Positions 9,072 to 18,694 are shown, numbered from the stretch's first letter. The stretch: DNA of 64,000 nt from a bacterium (GCA_015485355.1 WFTQ01000103.1:1-64000); one strand, 5' to 3'. Made by a program: numbers and translations. The notes: generated by a model from the sequence alone, not told the origin.

Positions 9072-9125
9072 TCTTGCGTCTCCCTTTTGTTAGACCTGGT
9101 GCTGTAGATTCTTATTTTACGGCGT

Positions 9126-9153
9126 AAATTAAGGTAAAAATTGTTTTTCTCAA
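9126..9153 (-). promoter_or_regulatory. Possible promoter of the DPP-IV gene
   Basis: On the minus strand TTGAGA (9153-9148), a 16-bp spacer, and TAATTT (9131-9126), 55 bp before the start codon. This is plausible but weaker than other promoters in the window. Confidence 0.4.
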
Positions 9154-9231
9154 ATACGAAATTGTTAATCGCGAACAGAGGAAAATCCCCGAATCGGTTT
9201 TAAAAGTCGTGAAAAGTTTGTATTTTCCTTT

Positions 9232-10935
9232 ATGTGGCAGGAATTGTTGAAAGAGCAAAAATGGTGGGGGTGGGGAGAACCTTCCCGGCGGTTTGATTTC
9301 TCCCGGCGTCCATATTTCTGGCCTCATTTGCGAAGCCTGCTTCCCCTTCCCGGGAAAGCGTTCCGTTTTCCCCCGCCTCTGGAAGCTCTGCAATTGCCGC
9401 CCTCCCGGCTTACCGGTCTGGCGTTGTCGGAGCTGCGTCGAATACTGCCGGACGCTCGTTTCTCCCTGGAAGATAGGGCCAGGCTTATCCATACTTACGG
9501 TAAGAGTTACCGCGATTTGATGCGGATTCGCCTGGGGCGGTTGGATGCCCCCCCGGATGCGGTGCTGTTTCCTGAGACCGAAGAGGAGATGCTGGGGTTG
9601 CTTCGCTGGGCCGGCAGCCATGGAATCGCGGTGGTGCCGCGCGGCGGGGGAACCAGTGTGGTTGGGGGTGTGGAATGTGTGCCCGTCGCCCTGCAGCGAC
9701 CGGTGGTTGTGTTGAGCCTGCGGCGTTTCGATCGGGTGCGGAAAATCGACCCGGTTTCCCGGATGGTTGAGGCGGAAGCGGGGATCACGGGGCCCAAACT
9801 GGAAGCCGTCCTGAATAAGGAAGGTTTTACCCTGGGCCATTTCCCGGAATCGTTTCATTATTCCACTCTGGGAGGGTGGGTGGCCACCCGATCGGCGGGA
9901 CAACAATCGACCCGCTACGGTAAAATTGAGCACATGGTGGAAAGTTTGCGTATCCTGACGCCGAGCGGTATCTGGCAAACGCCCGCCTTTCCGGCTGCTG
10001 CCGACGGCCCCGATTTTGATCAGTTGTTTGTGGGCTCCGAGGGAGTGCTGGGGATCATCACCCGGGTGCGGCTGCTCATCCATCCTCTCCCCCAACAGCG
10101 GCTGTATACGGCTTTCCTTTTTCCGGAATTTACCGCCGGGGCGGAAGCCGTGCAACACATCGTGCAGGACGGTTTTTTACCCGCAACCGTCAGGCTTTCG
10201 GATGCCCTGGAAACCGACTTTTTCTTCGCCCTGCGGGAACAACCCGTATCCCGGGGGAAACGGGTATGGCAGGAATGGGGATTGAAGTTCCTGGAGCACC
10301 AGGGATATCGGAGCTCTCGCCGGAGCGTGCTGATTCTGGGACTGGAGGGAAGTCGGGAGCAGGTGCGCCGGCAGTTTAAAAAACTCCGTCGAATTTTCCG
10401 CCGCTATGGTGCCTATCACCTGGGGCCTCGCCTGGGTCAGAAATGGTATCGTCACCGCTTCGATAATCCTTATTTAAGGGATGAATTGTTGAACTTTAAC
10501 CTTCTGGTGGATACGCTGGAAACCGCCTGCGACTGGAGCCGCTTCTGGTCCCTGTACCAGGAAGTCTGTCGTGCGATTCGCCAAGCCTATCAACAACTGG
10601 GCATTGCAGGCATCGTTTTTGCCCATCTTTCCCATATTTACCAGACGGGAACCTCTCTGTATTTCGTGTTGCTGGCGGTTCCCGATCCGGGCAAGGAGCT
10701 GGAACAATGGGCGGTGATCAAAAAGGCGGCTTCGGAAGCGATTGTCCGGAATGGCGGCACCATCAGTCATCATCATGGCGTGGGGCTGGATCATCGCCCT
10801 TGGATAGCCCGGGAAATCGGCCCCGCCGCGGTGAAGCTGCTGAGGCAAATGAAACGATCTCTGGATTCCGCGGGCATCCTGAATCCGGGCAAATTGATCC
10901 CCGATGCCGAAGCGGATTCAACCAACAGAACATAA
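9232..10935 (+). CDS. FAD-binding oxidase, alkylglycerone-phosphate synthase-like
   Basis: A 567-residue flavoprotein of the GlcD/VAO superfamily that most resembles alkyl-DHAP synthase (AGPS), which swaps the acyl chain of acyl-DHAP for a fatty alcohol to form the ether bond. AGPS-like traits: the N-terminal KWWGWGEPSRRFDF, the FAD PP-loop PRGGGTSVVGG (about 136-146), HYSTLGGWVATRSAGQQSTRYG, the VRLSDALE segment, YQTGTSLYF, the catalytic-type HHHGVG near 525, and the C-terminal GILNPGKL. It starts an operon with a GlpD homologue and a diacylglycerol kinase-like gene, which strengthens a lipid role over lactate or glycolate oxidation. No acyl-DHAP acyltransferase or fatty-alcohol-forming reductase is seen nearby. 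A D-2-hydroxyacid dehydrogenase is the main alternative. Confidence 0.8.
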   Translation: MWQELLKEQKWWGWGEPSRRFDFSRRPYFWPHLRSLLPLPGKAFRFPPPLEALQLPPSRLTGLALSELRRILPDARFSLEDRARLIHTYGKSYRDLMRIRLGRLDAPPDAVLFPETEEEMLGLLRWAGSHGIAVVPRGGGTSVVGGVECVPVALQRPVVVLSLRRFDRVRKIDPVSRMVEAEAGITGPKLEAVLNKEGFTLGHFPESFHYSTLGGWVATRSAGQQSTRYGKIEHMVESLRILTPSGIWQTPAFPAAADGPDFDQLFVGSEGVLGIITRVRLLIHPLPQQRLYTAFLFPEFTAGAEAVQHIVQDGFLPATVRLSDALETDFFFALREQPVSRGKRVWQEWGLKFLEHQGYRSSRRSVLILGLEGSREQVRRQFKKLRRIFRRYGAYHLGPRLGQKWYRHRFDNPYLRDELLNFNLLVDTLETACDWSRFWSLYQEVCRAIRQAYQQLGIAGIVFAHLSHIYQTGTSLYFVLLAVPDPGKELEQWAVIKKAASEAIVRNGGTISHHHGVGLDHRPWIAREIGPAAVKLLRQMKRSLDSAGILNPGKLIPDAEADSTNRT

Positions 10936-10958
10936 AAAATCTTCTTTCGGAAATCTTT

Positions 10959-12665
10959 ATGCAACAGTCGAAATGGGAATTTTCCTCTGTCACCCGAAGC
11001 CAATATCTGGAACAGTTGCAAAAAGAGAGGTTTGATGTATTAATAATCGGGGGTGGAATTACCGGTGCCGGCGTGGTGCGGGACGCCGCCCTGCGGGGCT
11101 TAAAGGCGGCTCTCATTGAGAAAGGGGATTTTGGGGGCGGAACCAGCAGCAAATCGTCCAAATTGATCCATGGGGGCTTCCGGTATCTCTCCCAGTTAAA
11201 GTTCGGGTTGGTTCGAGAAGCCCTCATCGAACGTCGGACCCTGATGCAGCTGGCCCCTCATCTGGTCTACCCGCAGAAATGCCTGTTGCCGGTTTACCGA
11301 CATTCGCACAGTTCCCCGCGGAGTATCCATATCGGTTTATGGTTGTACGATCTGCTGGCGGGCTCCCGTAACATCGGTCATCATCGTATGCTGTCGGTCG
11401 CGCGGGTACAAGAAATGGAGCCGACCTTGAGCCTGGAGGATCTGCGCGAAGCAGCCCTATACTACGATGGAAAGGCGGACGATTTTCGTTTGGTTCTGGC
11501 AACTTTGCAAAGCGCTTCCTGGAGTGGCGCTGTGGTGGTGAATTATGTACAGGCCCGGGATGTGGCCATGCAGAATGGGAGTATTGAAGCCGTTCAGGCT
11601 CAGGACAATCTCACTGGAGAACGCTTCTGGATTAAAACTCGCAGTGTGGTAAATGCGGGCGGTCCCTGGAGTGATGTGGTAAGGCAACACCTGTTGAAGG
11701 TTAGCGATCGCCGGGTGCGCACCACCAAAGGCATTCATCTGGTCATTCACCGGGATGATTTACCCATCCGTCATGCGGTGATGGTTTTTGCCCCCCAGGA
11801 CGGCCGACCGATTTTTGCCATTCCCTGGAAACAGTTTGTACTGTTAGGAACCACCGATACCGATTATACCGGGGATCCCGATTGGATTCCTACAGAAAAA
11901 GACGACGTGGATTATCTTCTGGAAGCCTATCGGCATTATTTCCCCCGGGCCCGTTTGGATTATTCCCGCATCGTGTCCACCTTTGCGGGGCTGCGGCCCC
12001 TGATCTATCAGGAAAACAAGGCCGCTTCGGATATCACCCGGGAACATTTCATTTTCGAGGGCCCGCCGCTCTTCTTTTCTATTATTGGAGGCAAATTAAC
12101 CACTTATCGGGTAATGGCCCGGGAGGTGGTGGATCGGGTCCTGAAAGGGTTGAAAAAACGCTATGCTGTTGTACCCCCATATCCGGAATGCCGTACCGCA
12201 AGACAACCGCTTGTGGGGGGAGCCATACAAAACTTGGCGGATTTTCGTAACCGATGGATGCGTCAGTTATTGCAGGAAGCCAAGTTACCCCCGGATGTGG
12301 CCGAGCATCTCATCGAGACCTATGGGAGCCGGTTGCCCCGTTTTCTGGAGTGGCTGCATCGGGTCGAGGATGGTGCCCGGCGGCTGTTGCCGGATTTGCC
12401 CTACCTGCGGGCTCAGATCGATTATGCCCTGGCCTACGAAATGACCCTGGCCGTAGATGATTTTTTGATCCGCCGCACCCATGTTTTTTCCCTGGATCCC
12501 GATCAAGGCCGGGCGATTTATCGCCAGGTGGCCGACGTCATGGGACGACGGCTGAATTGGGAAAAGGAAGAATGGCAACGGCAGGTGGCTCGATACGAGA
12601 AAAAAATCCAGTATACCCGTCGATATTTGGAGCAATCGTCAAATGAAGACCAAAGTCATCATTAA
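10959..12665 (+). CDS. glpD: Glycerol-3-phosphate dehydrogenase (FAD, GlpD-type)
   Basis: A 568-residue flavoprotein that oxidises sn-glycerol 3-phosphate to DHAP and passes electrons to quinone at the membrane. The FAD dinucleotide motif is VLIIGGGITGAGVVRDAALRG (about 27-47), followed by GTSSKSSKLIHGGFRYL, which is diagnostic for GlpD. The TTKGIHLV and TDTDYTGDP segments and a C-terminal DAO_C helical domain are present. I take ATG 10959, 23 nt after the upstream stop; an in-frame extension would run into the AGPS-like gene. The last 23 nt overlap the diacylglycerol kinase gene. In this operon it could link DHAP and glycerol 3-phosphate pools to ether-lipid synthesis or break down ether lipids (inference). 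Confidence 0.9.
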   Translation: MQQSKWEFSSVTRSQYLEQLQKERFDVLIIGGGITGAGVVRDAALRGLKAALIEKGDFGGGTSSKSSKLIHGGFRYLSQLKFGLVREALIERRTLMQLAPHLVYPQKCLLPVYRHSHSSPRSIHIGLWLYDLLAGSRNIGHHRMLSVARVQEMEPTLSLEDLREAALYYDGKADDFRLVLATLQSASWSGAVVVNYVQARDVAMQNGSIEAVQAQDNLTGERFWIKTRSVVNAGGPWSDVVRQHLLKVSDRRVRTTKGIHLVIHRDDLPIRHAVMVFAPQDGRPIFAIPWKQFVLLGTTDTDYTGDPDWIPTEKDDVDYLLEAYRHYFPRARLDYSRIVSTFAGLRPLIYQENKAASDITREHFIFEGPPLFFSIIGGKLTTYRVMAREVVDRVLKGLKKRYAVVPPYPECRTARQPLVGGAIQNLADFRNRWMRQLLQEAKLPPDVAEHLIETYGSRLPRFLEWLHRVEDGARRLLPDLPYLRAQIDYALAYEMTLAVDDFLIRRTHVFSLDPDQGRAIYRQVADVMGRRLNWEKEEWQRQVARYEKKIQYTRRYLEQSSNEDQSHH

Positions 12666-13569
12666 TCCGCGGGCGGCCAACGGGAAAACCCTGAAGCTAT
12701 GGCCCAGGCTGAGGGGGTATTTAAATGAACTCTGGGGGGAGGATTTCCAGGCCGTGTTTACCACCCATCCCGGTCATGCCAGGGAATTGGCCCAAACGGC
12801 CCTGAAACACGGATTTCAACGCCTTTTGGCGGTTGGGGGTGATGGTACCCTGAACGAAGTGGTGAATGGTTTTTTCGAAGGGAATGCCCTCCATCCGTTG
12901 CCGGGGGTGCTGGGTCTCATCGAAATCGGTACCGGCTGCGATTTTGCACGCACCATTGGAATGCCTGCCGACCTGGCCGCGGGAGTGGAATATCTAAAAC
13001 ACGCCCAACCCCTTCCCACCGATGTGGGACGGGCCCGTTTCCAGACCCTGGATGGAAAAGAAACGACTCGGTATTTTATCAACATTCTGGACTTCGGAAT
13101 CGGCGGGGCGGTGGTGGAACGAGTCAATCGAACCTCCAAGGCGCTGGGCGCGCGGATCACGTTCCTCTACGGGATTCTGGCGACCCTGGCCACCTACTCC
13201 AATAAGACCGTGCATTACCGCCTGGATGATGGAGATTGGCAGGAAGCCCGATTCAATAATTTCATTATCGCCAATGGAAAGCATTTTGGTGGGGGATTGA
13301 CCCCGGCACCCATGGCCAGAGTTGACGATGGGTGGTTCGAAGTGGTGCTTCTCGGCGATATCGGCCGCTGGCAGGCAATGACCAACCTGCCTCACTTGCG
13401 GAAGGGAACCCATCTCGCAAATCCTTTGGTGCACACCCAACCGGCTCGGAAGATTGCGGCACGGGCCTCGGTAGAGGTTTATATCGATATGGATGGTGAG
13501 CTGGTGGGGAAATTACCCTTAGAGGTGGAAATGCTTCCGGGGGTTCTGCCGGTGCTGCGACGGGAATGA
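12643..13569 (+). CDS. Diacylglycerol kinase/LCB5-family lipid kinase
   Basis: A 308-residue member of the DAGK catalytic-domain family (YegS/DgkB/LCB5). These enzymes phosphorylate a lipid alcohol such as diacylglycerol. Seen in the sequence: IINPRAANGK at the N terminus, the nucleotide-binding GGDGTLNEVVNGF (about 65-77), EIGTGCDFARTIG, and a C-terminal beta domain ending in DMDGELVGKLPLEVEMLPG. The start overlaps the end of glpD by 23 nt, so the two are translationally coupled. As third gene of the operon it may phosphorylate an alkyl- or diacylglycerol to return it to phospholipid synthesis (inference). Confidence 0.88.
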   Translation: MKTKVIINPRAANGKTLKLWPRLRGYLNELWGEDFQAVFTTHPGHARELAQTALKHGFQRLLAVGGDGTLNEVVNGFFEGNALHPLPGVLGLIEIGTGCDFARTIGMPADLAAGVEYLKHAQPLPTDVGRARFQTLDGKETTRYFINILDFGIGGAVVERVNRTSKALGARITFLYGILATLATYSNKTVHYRLDDGDWQEARFNNFIIANGKHFGGGLTPAPMARVDDGWFEVVLLGDIGRWQAMTNLPHLRKGTHLANPLVHTQPARKIAARASVEVYIDMDGELVGKLPLEVEMLPGVLPVLRRE

Positions 13570-13715
13570 TTCGAACGGGTGACGTTTCGAAAGGGCTGGA
13601 ACACTACGGATTCCCCCCATCAACCTTCCCGAAACAGGGCCGTACACCGGCGGTTGCCGTCTGCCGCCCCGGGTGATCGTTGCCTTTTTCGAAAATTTCG
13701 ATTAAACTATCGATC

Positions 13716-16700
13716 ATGAGAGCCAACGCCGTCTACAGCGTGTGTATTCTACTGATCCTGGGGGCCCGGGGGGGTACCCAGCCAGAGAAAATGCTGTTTA
13801 AGCGGTATACCATCGACGATGGGCTGTCCCAGTCCAGCGTATACGCCATTGCCGAAGATCGTTTGGGATTTATGTGGTTCAGTACTCAGGATGGCCTGAA
13901 TCGCTTCGACGGATACACGTTTACCGTGTTCCGGAACCATCCGCAGGATACCACAACCCTGTCGGATAATTATTGTTGGACCCTTATCCCATCCCGGCGG
14001 GGAGGATTATGGGTGGGTACCTATGATGGGGGCGTGTGTTACTACGATCCCATTACCGAAACCTTTACTCAGTATCGGGCCGGTGCAACAAACGCCCCGG
14101 AACTGTTGGTGAACAATATACCGGCTTTGCTGGAAGAACCCAGCGGCGTGCTCTGGATTGGGAGTTGGGGTGGAGGATTGTACCGTTTCGACCCTTCCAC
14201 GGACCAGTGGAGCGTGTTCTTACACGATGAACAGGATGCCCATTCTCTGATCAGTAATCGGATTTCCAGTTTTGCCCTGCAAGGGGAGCGTTATTTGTGG
14301 ATCGGCACCTGGAATGGCGTCTGCCGTCTGGATATTCGCGATTGGTCGGCGGGACGATTCGATCGTTTCCGCTATCCGGAGGGTCGCCCCGGTGCGCGAC
14401 TGGAAAATCAGGTATGGAAATTGTTTATTTCCGATGACGGAACCGTCCTGGTAAGTTCTTGGGGTGGAGGGGTCAATATGGTGGATACCGTGCGTCGACG
14501 GCTGGTCGACTGGTCGAGCCGGGTTCCCGAGGCCCGTGCCCTTACCGGTCGTTTCATTTCGGAGATGTTTATGGACCAACGGCAACGGTTGTGGATCTTA
14601 ACCTATGGGGCGGGACTATTTATTTGGAATCCGGAAACCCGCCGGATGGTCTCCATTCGTCACCGTTTGAACGATCCTTTGAGCATCATCAGCGATGCGT
14701 TGTATTGCATTTATCAGGATCGCTCCGGCCGGCTCTGGATAGGGGGAGAGGGTGGTGTAGCCACCACCGATTTTTCCGAATGGAAATTCGAAAATTACCG
14801 CTATATTCCCGGGGATCCGGGCAGCCTGAGTCATCCCAATGTCCGCGCCATATTGGTGGACCGGGAAGGAGGATTATGGATCGGCACCCTGGGTGGGGGA
14901 CTGAATTATCTCCCTCCGGGCGGTACCCGGTTCCGCCATTTCCGAAAGCGGCTGGGTGGAGGCCGGGGGCTTTCCAGCGATCGTATTGTGGCCCTGCTGC
15001 AGGATCGTCGGGGAAATATCTGGATCGGTACCGAAAATGCTGGCATCGATATCTACCATCCCCGCAGCGGCCGGTTTCGCCGCCTGCGCCATCGTCCCGG
15101 GCAACCCAATACCCTGTCCAGCAATGCGATTGTAACCATTTACCAGGATGCTGCCGGGGTTTTCTGGATCGGGACGGCGGGAGGCGGGCTGAATCGCTAC
15201 CAGCCCGATACCGGCCAATGGACTCATTTTCGCATGGATGCGAAGGACAGCACCTCCCTGAGCGGCGATTGGGTCTGGGCGATCCAGGAAGATGCCCAGG
15301 GACGTTTGTGGGTGGGCACCTGGGGTGCCGGCGTGTGTCGCCTGAACCGAAGCACCGGAACGTTTAAACGGTACCGCCATCAGCCGGGAAAGGCCCACAG
15401 CCTGAGCAAGAACTCGGTGTTTTCCATTCTGAAAGATCGTCGAGGTACTCTATGGCTGGGAACCTGGGGCGGCGGTTTGGAACGATATGACCCCGACATC
15501 GATGGATTTCATCACCTGACGGAAAAGAATGGATTACCCAACAATGTTGTTTATGGTATTCTGGAAGATGAAGAGGGAGGGATCTGGTTAAGTACCAATC
15601 GAGGATTGTCCCGGTATCATCCCGGTACCGGACGGTTCACCAATTTCAGCATCAACGATGGATTGCAGAGCAACGAATTCAATCAGGGCGCTTATTGCAA
15701 GGCACCGGACGGGAAGCTCTATTTTGGCGGCATCCGGGGGGTAACCTCTTTCTATCCCCAGGCCATTCGGCCCCATCGCTATCTGCCGCCCCTGGTCATT
15801 ACCCGATTCGAAATCCTGGCCCAACCGTTTCCCATTCAATCCTACATGAATTCGGATAAGGTGCTGGTATTGAAGCCCTGGGAGAATAACTTTTCGTTTC
15901 AGATGGCCTCTCTGGACTACCGAGCCCCTCAAAAAAACCAATATATGTATTTTCTGGAAGGATTCGATGAGGATTGGATATCCAGCGGTACCCGCCGGTA
16001 TGTGGCCTATACCAATGTCCCCCCGGGAGAATATACCCTGCATCTGAAAGGCTCCAACAGCGACGGCCTCTGGAATCCCGAGGGCATCACTATACGGCTT
16101 AAGATTTTGCCCCCTTTCTGGCAAACCTGGTGGTTTGTGTTGCTGTCGGTGTTATTCATTGGGGGCACCATAGCCACGTTTGTGGTGTATCGGATTCGTC
16201 AGCTGTTGGAGATCGAGCGCCTCCGGGCCCGCATAGCCGCCGATTTGCATGACGATATCGGGGCCGGTTTAACCGAAATTTCCATCCTCAACGAAATATT
16301 GTACCAGAAATTACCTCCCCAATGGCGGAAAAGCATTGGGAAAGAATTTCGCCAGATTGGGGAACGGGCCCGGTTGTTGATCGATAAGATGAGCGATATT
16401 GTTTGGTTGGTCAATCCCCGGCGGGATACGCTGTTTGACCTGTTGTCGCGTTTGGGGGATTCGGCCCGCGAAGTTTTGCCTACCGAACAGGCCGTTTTCC
16501 GAACCGAAAACCTGGAATCCCTAAAGAACGTGCGCCTGGGTATGGAAGATCGGCAGCACCTATTCCTGATTTTTAAAGAAGCCATTCATAACGCCCTGAA
16601 GCACAGCCGGGCCGGCGAGGTGGTGCTTTCGGCAACGGTGGAAGGCCGGAAATTACGGATGACCCTGCGCGACAACGGAAAGGGGTTCCGGATGGAGGAG

Positions 16701-16823
16701 ATTCGGGCAGGGAACGGATTGCTGAATATGCAAGAACGTGCCGCCCGGCTGGGAGGAACCTTGCGCATTCAGAGCGAACCGGGTCAGGGTACTGTGGTGG
16801 AATTCTGTGGCCGGGTCAGGTAA
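13716..16823 (+). CDS. Two-component regulator propeller sensor histidine kinase
   Basis: A 1035-residue membrane sensor. After a signal peptide (about 1-22) come many Reg_prop repeats of the form LWIGTWGGGLYRFDP/NRYQPDTG (about 30-690), which build two periplasmic beta-propellers. A Y_Y_Y immunoglobulin-like domain follows (VPPGEYTLHLKGSNSDG), then one membrane helix (about 804-827). The cytoplasmic kinase has the phosphoacceptor in AADLHDDIGAGL (H845) and an HATPase domain with N-box HNALKHS, G1 DNGKGF and GNGLLNMQERA. The HisKA_3-like phosphotransfer helix matches a NarL-type partner, and such a regulator lies 122 bp downstream. Similar proteins in Bacteroidetes often sense sugars or peptides; the ligand here is unknown. 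ATG 13716 is chosen because it begins the signal peptide. Confidence 0.92.
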   Translation: MRANAVYSVCILLILGARGGTQPEKMLFKRYTIDDGLSQSSVYAIAEDRLGFMWFSTQDGLNRFDGYTFTVFRNHPQDTTTLSDNYCWTLIPSRRGGLWVGTYDGGVCYYDPITETFTQYRAGATNAPELLVNNIPALLEEPSGVLWIGSWGGGLYRFDPSTDQWSVFLHDEQDAHSLISNRISSFALQGERYLWIGTWNGVCRLDIRDWSAGRFDRFRYPEGRPGARLENQVWKLFISDDGTVLVSSWGGGVNMVDTVRRRLVDWSSRVPEARALTGRFISEMFMDQRQRLWILTYGAGLFIWNPETRRMVSIRHRLNDPLSIISDALYCIYQDRSGRLWIGGEGGVATTDFSEWKFENYRYIPGDPGSLSHPNVRAILVDREGGLWIGTLGGGLNYLPPGGTRFRHFRKRLGGGRGLSSDRIVALLQDRRGNIWIGTENAGIDIYHPRSGRFRRLRHRPGQPNTLSSNAIVTIYQDAAGVFWIGTAGGGLNRYQPDTGQWTHFRMDAKDSTSLSGDWVWAIQEDAQGRLWVGTWGAGVCRLNRSTGTFKRYRHQPGKAHSLSKNSVFSILKDRRGTLWLGTWGGGLERYDPDIDGFHHLTEKNGLPNNVVYGILEDEEGGIWLSTNRGLSRYHPGTGRFTNFSINDGLQSNEFNQGAYCKAPDGKLYFGGIRGVTSFYPQAIRPHRYLPPLVITRFEILAQPFPIQSYMNSDKVLVLKPWENNFSFQMASLDYRAPQKNQYMYFLEGFDEDWISSGTRRYVAYTNVPPGEYTLHLKGSNSDGLWNPEGITIRLKILPPFWQTWWFVLLSVLFIGGTIATFVVYRIRQLLEIERLRARIAADLHDDIGAGLTEISILNEILYQKLPPQWRKSIGKEFRQIGERARLLIDKMSDIVWLVNPRRDTLFDLLSRLGDSAREVLPTEQAVFRTENLESLKNVRLGMEDRQHLFLIFKEAIHNALKHSRAGEVVLSATVEGRKLRMTLRDNGKGFRMEEIRAGNGLLNMQERAARLGGTLRIQSEPGQGTVVEFCGRVR

Positions 16824-16945
16824 CCACATTTTCGGGTAGTGCCGTTGAACCTTCGAGGGCGGTGCCGATGAAAACCGCATGAATGGGCAATTGGAAATCG
16901 GATCATATTTATCTACTTTCAATCATTCAATTGGGATGACCATCG

Positions 16946-17578
16946 ATGATACGCATTGTGATTGTAGAGGACAACCGCACCATTCGGGAAGGTTTGACCG
17001 TGTTGATTAATGGAACGGAAGGATTGCGGTGCGTGGCCGCGTATCGCGAGTGTGAGAAAATGTTGAGCCGGCTGCAAGAGGACCAACCGGATTTGATTCT
17101 GATGGACATAGGGTTACCCGGAATGTCCGGCATTGAAGGGGTTAAAAAGGTGAAAGAAAAATCCCCGGAGACCCAGGTAGTGATGCTCACGGTGTATGAA
17201 GATGAGGATTCCATTTTTCGTGCTCTCTGTAACGGAGCGATTGGTTATTTGTTAAAAAAAACCCCGCCGGCCCAATTGCTGGAATCCATCCACAATGCGT
17301 ACGAAGGCGGTTCTCCAATGAGCAGTCAGATTGCTCGCAAGGTGGTCAGCTTTTTCCGCCGTTTTGCGCCGGTGGAAGACGAACAACCTTCCCTGAGTAA
17401 GCGTGAATTGGAAATACTGGAAGGATTGTCCCGGGGCAATAGTTATAAAATGCTGGCCGATACCCTTTGTATCAGCATGGATACCGTGCGCTATCATGTC
17501 CGAAACATCTATAAAAAATTGCATGTTCATTCCCAATCGGAGGCGGTGGCCAAAGCACTGCGTAAGGGGTGGATTTGA
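16946..17578 (+). CDS. NarL/LuxR-type response regulator
   Basis: A 210-residue response regulator with a receiver domain (about 1-120) and a LuxR-type helix-turn-helix (about 145-205). The phosphoacceptor is D54 in LILMDIGLPG, the acidic pocket is VEDN near residue 8, and the conserved lysine is K104 in YLLKK. The output domain reads SKRELEILEGLSRGNSYKMLADTLCISMDTVRYHVRNIYKKLHV, split across residues 148-195, a canonical GerE fold. It is the evident partner of the propeller kinase immediately upstream. Its targets are not apparent here. Confidence 0.93.
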   Translation: MIRIVIVEDNRTIREGLTVLINGTEGLRCVAAYRECEKMLSRLQEDQPDLILMDIGLPGMSGIEGVKKVKEKSPETQVVMLTVYEDEDSIFRALCNGAIGYLLKKTPPAQLLESIHNAYEGGSPMSSQIARKVVSFFRRFAPVEDEQPSLSKRELEILEGLSRGNSYKMLADTLCISMDTVRYHVRNIYKKLHVHSQSEAVAKALRKGWI

Positions 17579-18041
17579 TCCCATGATCGGCGGCTTCGAT
17601 CGCCTCTGACCCGCTGCTGGAACGGTGCCGATAGCCCTTCTCAGGACGTCCCTTGGGCAACCCAGCTTCCAGGCAAATTCTCCCGATTCCAGCGCGGAAC
17701 CCGGCCCACAGGAAGCGGCTCCCCTGCCGCGATCGGTGGTTGAGGAAGGCTCTTAGGCTTTCCGGGCGTCATCCCGGTGCGACATGTTGCCCCATCTATA
17801 CCCTACCATTTCCTTCCTTCATCCCGGAAGAGCGACCCCGACCCGTTCCCTGAACAATGGGCTTATGATTGATCGGCGGTATTAAAAAGATACATGAATG
17901 GGTGGGATCGAGAAGCCGTACGGGCGATCGAAGCGGAAAATTATCGTTTCATGCAGTAGATTCCCATTTTTTTTAAACCTATTTTATAGAGTGTAAAACC
18001 TTACCAATCGGTAACGATTAATGAGAAGAAAGGATGCTGAT
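17579..18041. other. Intergenic region, no recognised gene
   Basis: No frame here has recognisable protein character. The right end becomes AT-rich (about 17950-18000) and could hold the promoter of the small membrane peptide at 18042, but I cannot fix -35/-10 elements. It opens a gene-poor zone that runs to about 21.3 kb. Confidence 0.4.
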
Positions 18042-18182
18042 ATGAAAGCGCTGCAGAAAGAGACCCTGATAATAAGTCTGAAAATACTCATTCTTCTCCT
18101 GTCCTGGATTATCGTTTTAATGACCGGATTGCTGATTCTATTTCCCCAAAGGCATCAATTGTTTGCGTTGATAGTTCCTTAA
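18042..18182 (+). CDS. Small single-pass membrane peptide (46 aa), unknown
   Basis: This short gene encodes 46 residues: a polar N terminus (MKALQKETL), one strongly hydrophobic helix of about 25 residues (from IISLKILILLLSW to LLILF), and a short tail PQRHQLFALIVP. A good ribosome-binding site (AAAGGA, 7 nt before the ATG) supports translation. An in-frame ATG at 18021 is possible but lacks such a site. The size and single helix recall small membrane regulators or respiratory-complex accessory peptides, but nothing identifies it. It could also be a type I toxin-like peptide; I see no antisense RNA to support that. Confidence 0.5.
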   Translation: MKALQKETLIISLKILILLLSWIIVLMTGLLILFPQRHQLFALIVP

Positions 18183-18694
18183 AGACGCGGATGGAAAATT
18201 TTGGGGTAGTTCGACGGGTCGCTCGACAGCCGCCGGGGATTCTGTCCGGATGAATTCGGGCCTGTAACGAGGGGACGTTTGAGGTCGGGATTACCGGCCC
18301 GAAGGCGAGGGGCCTCTGTGCCGATCAGGGAGAAATGGTCTTCAAAACCGCTCCGGATAAAACCAGAGTACTCCTCCCGGCCCGTAGCATCGGAAGGTCC
18401 TCTATCCTGGGACAACCCGAGGACGGTTCCGGGATGATCGGCGCGAGGTTTCAGAAAAGCTTCCCACATGGATGGGGAGAACACAGAGGGGCATTTTTTC
18501 GGAAGGCCGGAAAACCGCACTATTGTGCGGTTGAAAAATAAAGTCGGGGTATGTACCTTCAGGTGGGAAAGGGAGAAACAGCAACGATTGGATAAAATTT
18601 ACGGATCCAGGTATTGGGGGGCTGCATCATCCAGCGAGGGATGGTGCAGCCCTGGGTGAGTGAATTTGCGAATCGCGGGGAGGAGAGCGAATCG
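18183..18694. other. Intergenic region with two hairpins, no recognised gene
   Basis: No convincing gene. AACCGCAC/GTGCGGTT (18513-18520 with 18525-18532, TATT loop) forms a compact hairpin. GCTGCATCATCC/GGATGGTGCAGC (18621-18632 with 18639-18650) forms a 12-bp stem with one G-T pair. Either could be a terminator or a remnant of a structured element. Confidence 0.4.

Noticed and set aside
10707-10958. N-terminal extension of GlpD by 84 codons
   Set aside because: It overlaps the end of the AGPS-like gene and lacks homology; ATG 10959 gives the normal family N terminus.
18042-18182. Type I toxin interpretation of the 46-residue peptide
   Set aside because: No antisense RNA promoter or repeat structure was evident, so only a neutral call is made.
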